A DNA stretch of 64,000 nt from Chloroflexota bacterium (lineage in GTDB: Bacteria > Chloroflexota > Anaerolineae > Aggregatilineales > J027), in assembly GCA_024434115.1 (NCBI GenBank), contig QMIT01000015.1, forward strand, positions 1 to 64,000, read 5' to 3'. Each line of letters starts with the position of its first letter. Within the stretch, counting starts at the first letter, position 1. The translations under genes were made by a program, and so were the position numbers. Below are positions 56,801 through 64,000 of the stretch, one piece after another. The notes under the pieces are model-generated. The model searched no databases, was not told where the DNA came from, and was given only the letters and a program-made list of their open reading frames with translations.

Positions 56801-57412
56801 ACCATCTTACGCGACATGCCAACCTCGATTTGGCCGATCAGCCATTCCGCATCAGTAGCGGGGGTTCCGGGCTATGTCATCGGGGATATTGTGCATCGCG
56901 CCTTGCGGGTCGGGCTACTCCCCCGTGATATTAACCCAGAAATCGTCCAAGACGCGCTCGAAAGTTATGCGTGGGAACGGTATGCCACCAATCAACAAGT
57001 CTTGGATAACGCTGTGCGGCGTGCCCAAAGCCTACTGGCCCAGTTTCAATCCAGCGACCTCTATCGCATGTTGCAGGAATGCAGTGAAGTCTACCGCGAA
57101 ATTGAATTTGCCTATGATCGTGGCGCCCATATCATTCATGGCATCATTGATGTTCTCTATCGCTATGAAGGCGCGTGGTATGTCTTGGATTTTAAGACCA
57201 GCGAGGTGAAATTGTGGTATGTTGCCGAACATGGCAAACGCTACGCCTATCAAATGGGCGCGTATGCCGAGGCCGTTCAACAACAAATCGGTATCACGCC
57301 CCATGTGCAGGTTTATTATCTACACCCCGGCATCCTGTGGAAAATGCCCGAATCGCTGTGGCGGAACGCGATGGCATCGCTTGATGAAGATATAGAGAAG
57401 GCACTTCTCTAA
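53819..57412 (+). CDS. AddA/RecB-like UvrD-family helicase with C-terminal nuclease
   Basis: 1197 residues, as in AddA. Helicase motifs run in order: Walker A AGAGSGKT (27-34), FTEKAAREM, VDEFQDTN (II), GDPKQSIYAFRGAD (III), TSFRS (IV), VHASKGLEFPVV (V), VAATRAQD (VI). The C-terminus carries a PD-(D/E)xK nuclease: HGIIDVL, VLDFKTSE and YAYQMGAY. It would process double-strand breaks for recombination. No addB or recC/recD gene lies nearby. The start is uncertain among ATG codons at 53819, 53828 and 53834. Confidence 0.88.
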   Translation: MGTMTMQLTPEQRQAIEITDKNLVVVAGAGSGKTFVLVQRFMHLLDQNPTWTLPSIVAITFTEKAAREMRDRVRQEISQRAAHTPPDDPNAKRWRTHEASLDSARIGTIHSLCAQILRANAVEANLDPEFEVLDEIDTAILLDEAIDQSLAELLETPARALLVEYGVQGVRTSLHDLITSGQCERLIEQLADKTTEVLMKDWQAAWEVNANRVVDALRNDGDFWDCLYWPMSIPEAEQPRGDKLWAVWEDILSYRQVLKNGTPLEIKATIENLAEAIVLNVGSDKNWQGRLHESKAMLRTLRDDHLKTYKGLFLPPPIELDRQLADLLFHWREATALVNKRFRDLKDQNGALDFNDLESMTAHLLTHSPQVSRRYIQEFNHVMVDEFQDTNAMQRQIIYQLCGIGAKKAPAGKLFVVGDPKQSIYAFRGADVSVFRQVSEEIIQAGGQQVQLSTSFRSHQNLIGCINELFGNLLKTETRFASAYSVTYAPMTANRASSHTANQSPITLMLLPKTGKTGSGLDAEESRRWEADILASQLSRWVEQKLEVWDKKFDQHRPLAFGDITILFQSLSNSPLYEETFQSYGLPYLTVAGKGYYNRQEVWDVMNLLRALHNPADDLSLAAALRSPLFGLSDEALLTLRLRRHGDKLLHLWDALSQDANRSVWESDWLPIPAEDLSSVEFARQILTSLRTLAGRVTIAELIEQILERTGFEAILTGLPNGEKRRANVQKLLTVAEKSQRVSLGEFNSYLRDMVEAEAREGEATLEAQNAITLMTVHASKGLEFPVVILADCSWKRSADKPRISVDPEVGPACRLMADSNESNDDVDKEGFVYKLAQLSANARELAERKRLFYVAATRAQDILVMSGHETSSNSQDWLSQLQAVFKIESYQPNDEIQPVTYRWGSLNLYRPSTIPAPHTLIPRRAYSNQWETLEKGLSPVAIPLPAEFMLATTDATHLGTHSPARHISATHLEKLGRAKYEKPEEIARWGFRQTILRDMPTSIWPISHSASVAGVPGYVIGDIVHRALRVGLLPRDINPEIVQDALESYAWERYATNQQVLDNAVRRAQSLLAQFQSSDLYRMLQECSEVYREIEFAYDRGAHIIHGIIDVLYRYEGAWYVLDFKTSEVKLWYVAEHGKRYAYQMGAYAEAVQQQIGITPHVQVYYLHPGILWKMPESLWRNAMASLDEDIEKALL

Positions 57413-57429
57413 TTTCTCCATCAAGCGAC

Positions 57430-58989
57430 CTATTCGGGCATTTGCCAGCGCAGACGTAGCACCGATTGTTCTTCTGACCGGACCGCAAACGGCTCGGCAA
57501 TACGGGCCTGTGGGCCATTGGCAGTGGGGGCGACAAACCACGCAATCTCATCATTGATGGTCAGTAGCGGCACATGATCTCGATAATAGGAAGGTACTTT
57601 AAAATTGGTGAAGGTATCGGATAATTTCTGCGACTTGCCGTGCATCCCAAAAGGCCGAAACCGATCCCCCGTCTGACGTGTACGCAGCACCAATCGCGCC
57701 CCTTCAGGAATCGCCAACGTTGCGATGAGCGGGTCTTCAAAGCGCAAATCCTTAGATCGGCTTTCAATCACCCAATAGCTAATCAATTTCAATTGGCCTG
57801 CCATAATCGTTGGGCCAGCCGGGTCAACCGAAATTTGTGTACCGGGCGTCAGATAAGGCAAATGTGGTGGATACAAAGGGCGTCCTCCATATCCAATCGT
57901 TACTTCGTCATACCCCACCATCAACCGTACTGCAATCGGCAAATCAAGGTGCATCCCGGTCTTGCCTTTTAGAATTAATTCACGGGCATATTCGGTTTGT
58001 TCAAATGAAACATCCCGCAGCCCCGGTGAAAGCTCAAACAACACCTTGCGAATAATCCCGCGTTGGACAGCAATCGGTTGTTCTTGAAAGACCATCCGGT
58101 CAATAAATACCAATTCCCCGGGTTCGCCATCCGTTTCGTGTGTTGGCTCAGTTTCCGACCAGTCCAATAACCATGCCGCCGTGCTTTCGACGCTGCGTTC
58201 AATGACATCTACTTCATCCCGCATCACTGCCGCCAGATGGGTCATGACCTGTCGCACATTGGGATTAAATTTTTCCAACGTCGGGATGACTTCGTGGCGC
58301 AGTGCATTACGAAAGCGGGTCGTATCCGCATTCGTCACATCCTGCCGAAAGCTGAGACTGTGTTCATCAGCATAGGCGCGAATTTCGGCCCGCGACACAT
58401 CCAACAGTGGACGAATCAACACCACCTCCGCCGGGTCAACATCATCAAAATCGTCCGCATCAGCACCTGTCAGCGTCCAATCTTCTAACAAATGATATTC
58501 GCTCAACGGGGTAATCGGCAGCATTCCCCTTAGGCCACGCATCCCTGTACCGCGAATGATGTGCATAAGAACCGTTTCGGCTTGGTCATCTTGATTATGA
58601 GCAATCGCAATTCGGTCTGCCCCAATCTGGACAGCCGTCTGCATCAGAAAGGTATAACGGGCTTGGCGGGCAGCTTCTTCAAGATTTAAACCTGCCTCAG
58701 CTTTGATCGCCATCACATCGGCTGCACCGCTGATTGCTTCGACACCCCATTGATGGGCAAGGTCTTCCACAAAACGTACATCGGACGCGCCAGCATCGCC
58801 GCGCAGCCCGTGATTAAAAGTGGCAACCGTCAACTCTATCTGCAATTCCTCGCGCAGACTCAGCAGCGCATGGAGCAGCACCACCGAATCTACCCCGCCC
58901 GATACCCCCACCAATATGAGCGATTGGGGCGGTATTAGATCGTGTTGATGGCAGCTTTGGCGTATCTCATCAGGCAACGACAAACCCAT
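57430..58989 (-). CDS. tilS: tRNA(Ile)-lysidine synthase
   Basis: 519 residues. The N-terminal PP-loop ATPase motif is SGGVDS (30-35), followed by ATFNHGLRG and IAIAHNQDDQAETVLM, the TilS signature, then a C-terminal domain with TGDRFRPFGMHGKSQKL, also typical of TilS. It modifies C34 of the CAU anticodon of tRNA-Ile to lysidine, which is essential for reading AUA. It converges with the helicase gene, with 17 nt between stops. Confidence 0.93.
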   Translation of the reverse strand: MGLSLPDEIRQSCHQHDLIPPQSLILVGVSGGVDSVVLLHALLSLREELQIELTVATFNHGLRGDAGASDVRFVEDLAHQWGVEAISGAADVMAIKAEAGLNLEEAARQARYTFLMQTAVQIGADRIAIAHNQDDQAETVLMHIIRGTGMRGLRGMLPITPLSEYHLLEDWTLTGADADDFDDVDPAEVVLIRPLLDVSRAEIRAYADEHSLSFRQDVTNADTTRFRNALRHEVIPTLEKFNPNVRQVMTHLAAVMRDEVDVIERSVESTAAWLLDWSETEPTHETDGEPGELVFIDRMVFQEQPIAVQRGIIRKVLFELSPGLRDVSFEQTEYARELILKGKTGMHLDLPIAVRLMVGYDEVTIGYGGRPLYPPHLPYLTPGTQISVDPAGPTIMAGQLKLISYWVIESRSKDLRFEDPLIATLAIPEGARLVLRTRQTGDRFRPFGMHGKSQKLSDTFTNFKVPSYYRDHVPLLTINDEIAWFVAPTANGPQARIAEPFAVRSEEQSVLRLRWQMPE

Positions 58990-59136
58990 AACATTCGATT
59001 CCTTACATGGATTCTGTAAATGTGCCTACAGTATGCCACATCTTCGCACAATTGACCGCAGTTGTAGATTCCCACAACTATGCTAGAATCACGGCTAATT
59101 TTAATTCAAAAGGCAGTCTCCACATAGGAGATAGGT

Positions 59137-59892
59137 GTGGTGGACAAGACCAAAAAACTTGTATTGACCATTGAAGATCAACCCGCCATCGCGGAGTTGC
59201 TGGGTTTTTTACTGGATGCCACAGAGCTAGATGTCAAGCGTTCTGATAATGGGGCCGAAGGGCTGGAAATGATCCAAAAGTTAAAACCCGACCTCGTGAT
59301 TATGGATGTCATGATGCCAACGATGGACGGCTGGCAGGTGTTTGATACTGTCCGACAGGATGAGGCTACCCAAAACATCCCGATTATCATGCTGAGTGTG
59401 GCCCGCCAAGACCCGGAGCGTCGTGTCGCTTTTCGGGGCAGCCACCTCGATTTTTACATGACCAAGCCCTTTGATGTCGCCTCATTACGCCGACTGGTAC
59501 AGGAAGTTCTTGGCCTTGAAATCTGGATAAAAACCACCCCAACTTCACCAACACCGGTGCAAGCTGCCCAACCGACTCAAACGCCTTCCCCAGAGCCATC
59601 CAGTCCGCCTATTCCCCCAACAACCCCACCCACCTCACCTGTTCCCGACGTGCCTGCCTCTTCACCAACCACAACCATACCTGCTCCATCCCCCGAACCT
59701 ATCCTGCCATCGGAACCAACCGGTGCCGGTGTTCCGCCTGCCGCTGTCGCCCCTACCCCGTCAGCCGAAACTGTCGTTCCGACTACACCTACCGATGCTG
59801 CTGCATCCCCACCAAAACCAACTGAGCCGCCAGCATCGCCGACGCCATCTACGCCGCCTGAACCTTCGGCCTCATCACAAGTAAAAGAATAG
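59137..59892 (+). CDS. Response regulator with long Pro/Thr/Ser-rich C-terminal tail
   Basis: 251 residues. Residues 1-125 are a receiver (acidic IEDQ near 12-15, Asp57 in VIMDVMMPTMDG, Thr/Ser in MLSVARQD, Lys in YMTKPFDVAS). The remaining 115 residues or so are a disordered tail of Pro, Thr, Ser, Ala and Glu with no output domain. The start is GTG 59137 (or GTG 59140), with GGAGATAG upstream. The tail may tether the receiver to a partner. No kinase is adjacent; an unknown membrane protein follows 35 nt later. Confidence 0.82.
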   Translation: MVDKTKKLVLTIEDQPAIAELLGFLLDATELDVKRSDNGAEGLEMIQKLKPDLVIMDVMMPTMDGWQVFDTVRQDEATQNIPIIMLSVARQDPERRVAFRGSHLDFYMTKPFDVASLRRLVQEVLGLEIWIKTTPTSPTPVQAAQPTQTPSPEPSSPPIPPTTPPTSPVPDVPASSPTTTIPAPSPEPILPSEPTGAGVPPAAVAPTPSAETVVPTTPTDAAASPPKPTEPPASPTPSTPPEPSASSQVKE

Positions 59893-59927
59893 TAATTTCC
59901 AAATAAGTTGCCCTTTTTTGAGAACCT

Positions 59928-60638
59928 ATGACGAACAAATCTGAAATCCCTTCCATTCCAACTGCTGGGGAACCACCCCTAAAATTGACCATAGATGCTG
60001 AACATGTAGGCATTCGACTTGCGATGCCCCTCTTAGCGATTGCAGGTCTGATTATCGGCTTTATGGTGGGTCAGACGATTACCCACCTAATGGATGAGAC
60101 CCTAAGCAGTTTGTGTCTTGGTATCCCGCTGGCGTTGGTTGGTCTGGTCATTTTCACCCAGATTGGCGAACGGGTGATTAAACCCAAATGGCCCAGCGGG
60201 CGTTTTGTATTGCTGGACTCAAGCCAACTTCTATTCCGCGATAAACGCCGCAAAGAAACGACCTTCTACTGGGCCGACCCTCTCGACTTTTATACGTGGT
60301 ATTTCCCAATTGCCAAACGCCGCACACGGGTGGAACGAGGGTGGTATTGTACAGCGGTTCAACTTCAGCAAAATGAGCAGACCGTAACCCTTTATACTTT
60401 TCTTGACCCCGATATGGCCTCGGATATCCCTCACTTCAAAGAGTGGTTTGTCAAACTCCGCAAGCGCAAAGAAATGGATGATGTAAAGGCCTTCGATCCC
60501 CGTCTGGCAGCACAACTCACCCGCCTACATAAGATGGAGAACGAACGTTGGTTGCATGGCGGGGAACTATCCAACCAAGACTTTCTAACCCTAATGCAGT
60601 TGGTGGAGCATCATGGTCGCTATGGTTTTGGAAGTTAA
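59928..60638 (+). CDS. Hypothetical membrane protein with two N-terminal helices
   Basis: 236 residues, no family recognised. Two close membrane helices (about 33-52 and 62-84) are followed by a cytoplasmic part with mixed strands (GRFVLLDSSQLLFRDK, WYCTAVQLQQNEQTVTLY) that resembles a PH-like fold, and a helical end. It is probably co-transcribed with the preceding receiver gene. Confidence 0.65.
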   Translation: MTNKSEIPSIPTAGEPPLKLTIDAEHVGIRLAMPLLAIAGLIIGFMVGQTITHLMDETLSSLCLGIPLALVGLVIFTQIGERVIKPKWPSGRFVLLDSSQLLFRDKRRKETTFYWADPLDFYTWYFPIAKRRTRVERGWYCTAVQLQQNEQTVTLYTFLDPDMASDIPHFKEWFVKLRKRKEMDDVKAFDPRLAAQLTRLHKMENERWLHGGELSNQDFLTLMQLVEHHGRYGFGS

Positions 60639-60645
60639 CGGGAAA

Positions 60646-60670
60646 GGGGAGAACTCTCATCAATCTCCCC
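60646..60670. terminator. Terminator candidate between convergent genes
   Basis: GGGGAGA (60646-60652) pairs with TCTCCCC (60664-60670), 7 bp with an 11-nt loop. The tail TCGTTGTTCC is only moderately T-rich. Confidence 0.5.
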
Positions 60671-60717
60671 TCGTTGTTCCTGTGTTTTAGTTTTAGTGGC
60701 CCCCCTGACGATCTATC

Positions 60718-62010
60718 CTAGCGCGGGGAATTGCCCAGAGGAATCGCTGTCGGCGTTGGGTCATCTTCTTCATACGCATTTTCCGGCAGTTTGACAAATT
60801 CATCGCGCATCATTGGCGATACGTCTTGGGGTAGCGGGTCGAGCGGGATGAAATCGCGGTACAATTCGAGCTTATCGTCTTTCATAACCACCGTCGTATA
60901 TTCAGGATCATCCATCTTCGCCAAAATCCATTGGCGGAAATACTCATCCTTGACCGCCTGCAAGTCGCCGGGAGCAGGAATATCCAATCTCCGGTCTAGG
61001 ATATTGGCGACGTACCACCCCGCCGAGCTAGGAAATGGCCCAATCACCGTGCCGGGGGTGGCTTCAAAGATGGCGTTAATCAATTCTTCGTTTAGCCCTT
61101 CTGTATCGCGTTGAATTTCACGCTGGGTCTCGCCATTACTGGGCGATTTGCCATAATCCCGTGCAATATCTACCAGCGCTTCCCCCGCCTGCAACCGTTC
61201 AATTACATCCAGCGCATCGGCCCGTGAATCAAAGAAAGCATCTTGCACTGTAACACTCGTCACCGTCGTCTCCGGCAGTTCGGCCTGATCCCCGATGATA
61301 ACCCGCAGTTGTTCATAGTAGACCAGTGCCCGCACGGTCTCCAAAAACTGCTCTTCGTCCATGCCTGTATACAGTTCAAGCCGTTCCAAAAACGCCTGAT
61401 ACGTTTCATCCCAATCTTCAGGTCGCTTGCCGCTCTCTCCCAATGTCGTTCCAATACGAGCCGCCATGCGTCCATCAAACACCGTCTGTTCAAGTTCAAG
61501 GTCACGATTTGCGGCTTCGCGCAGGATAATCTGGTCAGTCAAAATGGCATCCATTGACTGTACCCCAATCGAATCGGGGTCACTCAGCGTGTAGAACAGC
61601 GATAGAGTGCGCGAATTTTCCGAAAGGGTTAGGTCAAGCAAGCGTGACGGCCCTTCTTTATCCAACAGACGCTTCAGGCCTTCAAGTGGCAGCCAACGTT
61701 CGTAGCGTACTCGCGCCTGATAGTAAGCCACTGTAATATCCCGTCCGCCAACCGTCGCCAACACCAATTCCGGATCGTAACCGGGCAACGGGGTCGCTGT
61801 GCCATAGGGCGTGGGAGTGGGAGAAGGGGTTGGACTTGGGCCAGCAGTCGGCGGTGCGTTCGTAAGGGCAAAAGCCGTTGCCGCTTGGTCAGTCACCACT
61901 TGGGCCGGACGGTTAACCACAGCCCGCGCTGGTTCTCGATCATCCTTACACGCTACCAACAATACCAGCAACAACACAAGCAAAAATAATCGTCGTTTAT
62001 GGGAAAACAT
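60718..62010 (-). CDS. Parvulin/SurA-like peptidyl-prolyl isomerase lipoprotein
   Basis: 430 residues. A lipobox LLVAC gives a lipidated Cys21 after a strong hydrophobic leader. A Pro/Thr-rich linker (about 48-75) precedes a SurA-N-like helical region (90-250) and a PPIC-type rotamase domain (about 270-350: LVDIARDYGKSPSNGE, EATPGTVIGPFPSSAGWYVANI). It would help fold secreted proteins outside the membrane. No other fold genes nearby. Confidence 0.83.
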   Translation of the reverse strand: MFSHKRRLFLLVLLLVLLVACKDDREPARAVVNRPAQVVTDQAATAFALTNAPPTAGPSPTPSPTPTPYGTATPLPGYDPELVLATVGGRDITVAYYQARVRYERWLPLEGLKRLLDKEGPSRLLDLTLSENSRTLSLFYTLSDPDSIGVQSMDAILTDQIILREAANRDLELEQTVFDGRMAARIGTTLGESGKRPEDWDETYQAFLERLELYTGMDEEQFLETVRALVYYEQLRVIIGDQAELPETTVTSVTVQDAFFDSRADALDVIERLQAGEALVDIARDYGKSPSNGETQREIQRDTEGLNEELINAIFEATPGTVIGPFPSSAGWYVANILDRRLDIPAPGDLQAVKDEYFRQWILAKMDDPEYTTVVMKDDKLELYRDFIPLDPLPQDVSPMMRDEFVKLPENAYEEDDPTPTAIPLGNSPR

Positions 62011-62047
62011 CTTGGGTCACATCACCTTTTGAAAAAATAAGTTACAC

Positions 62048-62914
62048 TCATGTCATCACCAGCGATTCGTCATCCGCTGACCATTTCACCACACGCACAT
62101 CGGGATTTTTTAGCCCCAACAATGCCTCCAATTGATTGCGGAAATGGGCTTCATCCCCGCTGGTCAAATAGAGGGTATGCCCCGGCCCATCCCCGCTCCT
62201 ATCGGCATCCATCTCTTTCAAGACCCGCGCCGTTTGTTTGGCGATTGCCGGGCTGGGGTCAATAATCTCCACGTCCGTCCCCATTGCCGTCTGAATCAAG
62301 GGCATCAGGAATGGAAAATGGGTACACCCCAACACCAGTTCATCAATCCCGGCAGCCTTGAGCGGGGCCAAAATCTCTGTGACTTGCTGCTGATCGGCTT
62401 CGTTATATGGCCCTCCGCGCTCAACCAATGTCACAAATTCCGGGCAGGCGCGTTTGTGGACATGCAGCCCTTGTGCAAAACGGTCAATCAAACTGGCATA
62501 CAGTTCACCTTGAAAAGTCGCTGCCGTTGCGATGACACCGATATGATTACTACGAGTTCGCTCCGCCGCAGGTTTGATTGCCGGTTCAGTTCCGACAAAT
62601 TTGATCTGGGGAAACGTACCCCGCACATGATGTAGCGCCGCCGCACTCGCCGTATTACACGCAATGACAATCAATTTCGCAGCGGGGAATTGTTCACACC
62701 CGTTGAGGAAAAATCGGGTAATGCCTTCCTCAAAATATTGAATCTGCTGCATCGTGCGTGGGCCATACGGCACATGCCATTGGTCAGCCAGATAAACAAA
62801 ATCTTCGTGTGGCATCAACTGTTGTAATTCACGCAATACCGAAAAGCCCCCCACGCCCGAATCAGTGACTGCGATTGGGGCGTGCCGGAATTGAGCCGAG
62901 GGTTGCTGGGTCAT
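62048..62914 (-). CDS. murI: Glutamate racemase
   Basis: About 288 residues. The two catalytic cysteines stand in IACNTASAAA and LGCTHFPFL, and the substrate loop is DSGVGGFSVLREL near the N-terminus. It makes D-glutamate for peptidoglycan. ATG 62914 is the start; the longer frame to 62992 runs into the upstream gene. The upstream hydrolase ends 8 nt before. Confidence 0.93.
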   Translation of the reverse strand: MTQQPSAQFRHAPIAVTDSGVGGFSVLRELQQLMPHEDFVYLADQWHVPYGPRTMQQIQYFEEGITRFFLNGCEQFPAAKLIVIACNTASAAALHHVRGTFPQIKFVGTEPAIKPAAERTRSNHIGVIATAATFQGELYASLIDRFAQGLHVHKRACPEFVTLVERGGPYNEADQQQVTEILAPLKAAGIDELVLGCTHFPFLMPLIQTAMGTDVEIIDPSPAIAKQTARVLKEMDADRSGDGPGHTLYLTSGDEAHFRNQLEALLGLKNPDVRVVKWSADDESLVMT

Positions 62915-62922
62915 GGTGATCT

Positions 62923-63660
62923 TTAGTGGGTGCAGGATTCCACAAATTGACGGAACAGGGCGACCATCTCTGGCACGGTATCTACCAAACACTCAGGGTG
63001 CCATTGTACCCCCATATAAAAATGCGCGTCCGGGATTTCAACCGCCTCAACAATGCCATCGTCAGCCAACGCGGTGACTTTTAAGGGGTCAGCCAATTTC
63101 CCGATGGCTTGGTGGTGGATGCTATTAACCGAAACGCGATGACACCCCAACACGGCAGCGAGTCGGGAATCGGCTTGGACTTCAACTTCATGGGCCAAAA
63201 AGGTGCGCGGTTTTTCGGAGGGTTGGCGGTGTGGTAGAGATTTGCCATTCAATTCCTCTTTGATGTCATGCATCAAAGTCCCACCCAACGCTACATTCAC
63301 GACCTGCTGTCCACGACAAACCCCCATTAATGGACGATCCTCTTCAAAGGCCCATTTTGCAAGGGTAATCTCTAGCTGGTCACGCAGGGGGATAATTTCA
63401 TATTCAAACTGGGTCAGGGCTTCCCCATACCATTCCGGGTGAATATCACCACCCCCCGGAATCAGAATCCCATCCAAGCGTTCATACAGCGAACGCAAAT
63501 CGCTTTCATTGCCATATTCAACAATTGAAACCGGAATCAATACGGGAATACCACCAGCCCGCATAACCGCATTTGAATATTCGGCGGCCATGCCATCACG
63601 CCAACGATCATATTCAATGTGGGTACGTGCGGTGGTAATGCCAATCAGGGGCGGGGTCAT
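62923..63660 (-). CDS. Gamma-glutamyl-gamma-aminobutyrate hydrolase family protein (peptidase C26)
   Basis: About 245 residues of the class I glutamine amidotransferase fold. The nucleophile Cys lies in GVCRGQQVVNVALGG and the His-Glu pair near GVQWHPE. GLIPGGGDIHP-like (ILIPGGGDIHP) is the family signature (PuuD type). It would cleave gamma-glutamyl amides. ATG 63660 follows AGAGGAAGT; the frame to 63708 is not preferred. Coupled to murI by an 8-nt gap. Confidence 0.87.
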   Translation of the reverse strand: MTPPLIGITTARTHIEYDRWRDGMAAEYSNAVMRAGGIPVLIPVSIVEYGNESDLRSLYERLDGILIPGGGDIHPEWYGEALTQFEYEIIPLRDQLEITLAKWAFEEDRPLMGVCRGQQVVNVALGGTLMHDIKEELNGKSLPHRQPSEKPRTFLAHEVEVQADSRLAAVLGCHRVSVNSIHHQAIGKLADPLKVTALADDGIVEAVEIPDAHFYMGVQWHPECLVDTVPEMVALFRQFVESCTH

Positions 63661-63732
63661 GCTACTTCCTCTATGCTCATTAATTTCAACAGGTGGGAAG
63701 TATAACACACGCCCCTATGCAAATTAAGTCCG

Positions 63733-64000
63733 CTAATCCCCCGCTGCCATGACAGGCGTCAACGGCATTTCTTCAGCCGGAGTCTCTTCCCCACTTCCCC
63801 GTACCAACACCACCCCCACCAACGTGACCATGCCACCCACAATCAGCCCCAGCGTGACATGCTCACCCAGCAGCAACACCCCAGCCAACGCTGCGATAAC
63901 CGGGCTAAGATTGTTATAGGCTACCGAACGGGTCGCTCCCAATTTACCAAGTGCGTAACTCCAAACCAAATAGCCCCCCACGCTCGATAGCAGACCACTG
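63733..64000 (-). CDS. EamA/DMT-family transporter, C-terminal part
   Basis: The last 89 or so residues of a drug/metabolite transporter. Hydrophobic segments match the final EamA helices, with YNNLSPVIAALAGVLLLGEHVT, the family's conserved NL-P-A-GE pattern. The frame continues beyond the window edge, so the gene's start is outside. A short hydrophilic tail with Glu and Pro ends it. The substrate is unknown. Confidence 0.82.
   Translation of the reverse strand, partial: SGLLSSVGGYLVWSYALGKLGATRSVAYNNLSPVIAALAGVLLLGEHVTLGLIVGGMVTLVGVVLVRGSGEETPAEEMPLTPVMAAGD

Noticed and set aside
1..64000. Insertion sequences, prophage or integrase genes
   Set aside because: No transposase, integrase or phage protein motif was found in any frame, and no terminal repeat pair flanks the EPS locus.

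Overview
The window is 64 kb of bacterial chromosome, densely coding and of moderate GC. Gene style (many ATGA start/stop overlaps, a V4R-domain protein, several Pro/Thr-rich low-complexity tails, YegS-type lipid kinase, many single-domain receiver proteins) suggests a Chloroflexota bacterium, most likely of the Anaerolineae. This is inference: no rRNA or other phylogenetic marker is present.

Region 1 (1-27.6 kb) is an exopolysaccharide locus made of two converging halves. The plus-strand half encodes a truncated polyprenyl-glycosylphosphotransferase, a Gfo/Idh/MocA sugar dehydrogenase and a DegT-type sugar aminotransferase (together a likely amino-sugar branch), a secreted parallel beta-helix lipoprotein, a GT-C-like membrane glycosyltransferase, an AsnB-type amidotransferase and an alpha/beta hydrolase. 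The minus-strand half starts at 27.6 kb with a fused receiver-Wzz-tyrosine kinase. It continues through a terminator-like hairpin into a tightly packed run: five GT4 glycosyltransferases, an O-antigen-ligase-like polymerase, a flippase, a heparinase II/III-like lyase, an AlgD-like GDP-mannose dehydrogenase, an SDR oxidoreductase, a NodB-like deacetylase, a methyltransferase and a small membrane protein. Together these point to a Wzx/Wzy-type, possibly amidated and uronate-rich, polymer.

Region 2 (27.8-35.9 kb) holds a HAD hydrolase, a divergent pair for phosphatidate phosphatase (App1-like) and lipid kinase, a receiver protein, an ABC exporter and an ADP-ribosylglycohydrolase. Next to these lies a compact regulatory module: a small protein and a ribbon-helix-helix regulator that share a C-terminal domain, preceded by a large inverted repeat that looks like an operator. 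A GNAT acetyltransferase and a small Trp-rich membrane protein follow.

Region 3 (35.9-42.2 kb) carries an ECF sigma factor, its RskA-like anti-sigma factor, a 430-bp regulatory gap rich in dyads and a very large secreted modular protein. The C-terminal beta-helix of that protein is a clear paralogue of the lipoprotein in region 1.

Region 4 (42.2-52.4 kb), mostly minus strand, contains an RlmM/FtsJ-like methyltransferase, then a signalling set (STAS, receiver, hybrid histidine kinase, membrane rhodanese), a large duplicated FtsX-type permease without a neighbouring ATPase, an SLC13/ArsB-type anion permease and an MFS transporter.

Region 5 (52.6-64 kb) is housekeeping: tRNA-Glu, a V4R protein, an AddA/RecB-like helicase-nuclease, TilS, a receiver protein with a Pro/Thr-rich tail, an unknown membrane protein, a parvulin-type lipoprotein foldase, glutamate racemase, a class-I-glutamine-amidotransferase-like hydrolase and the end of an EamA transporter.
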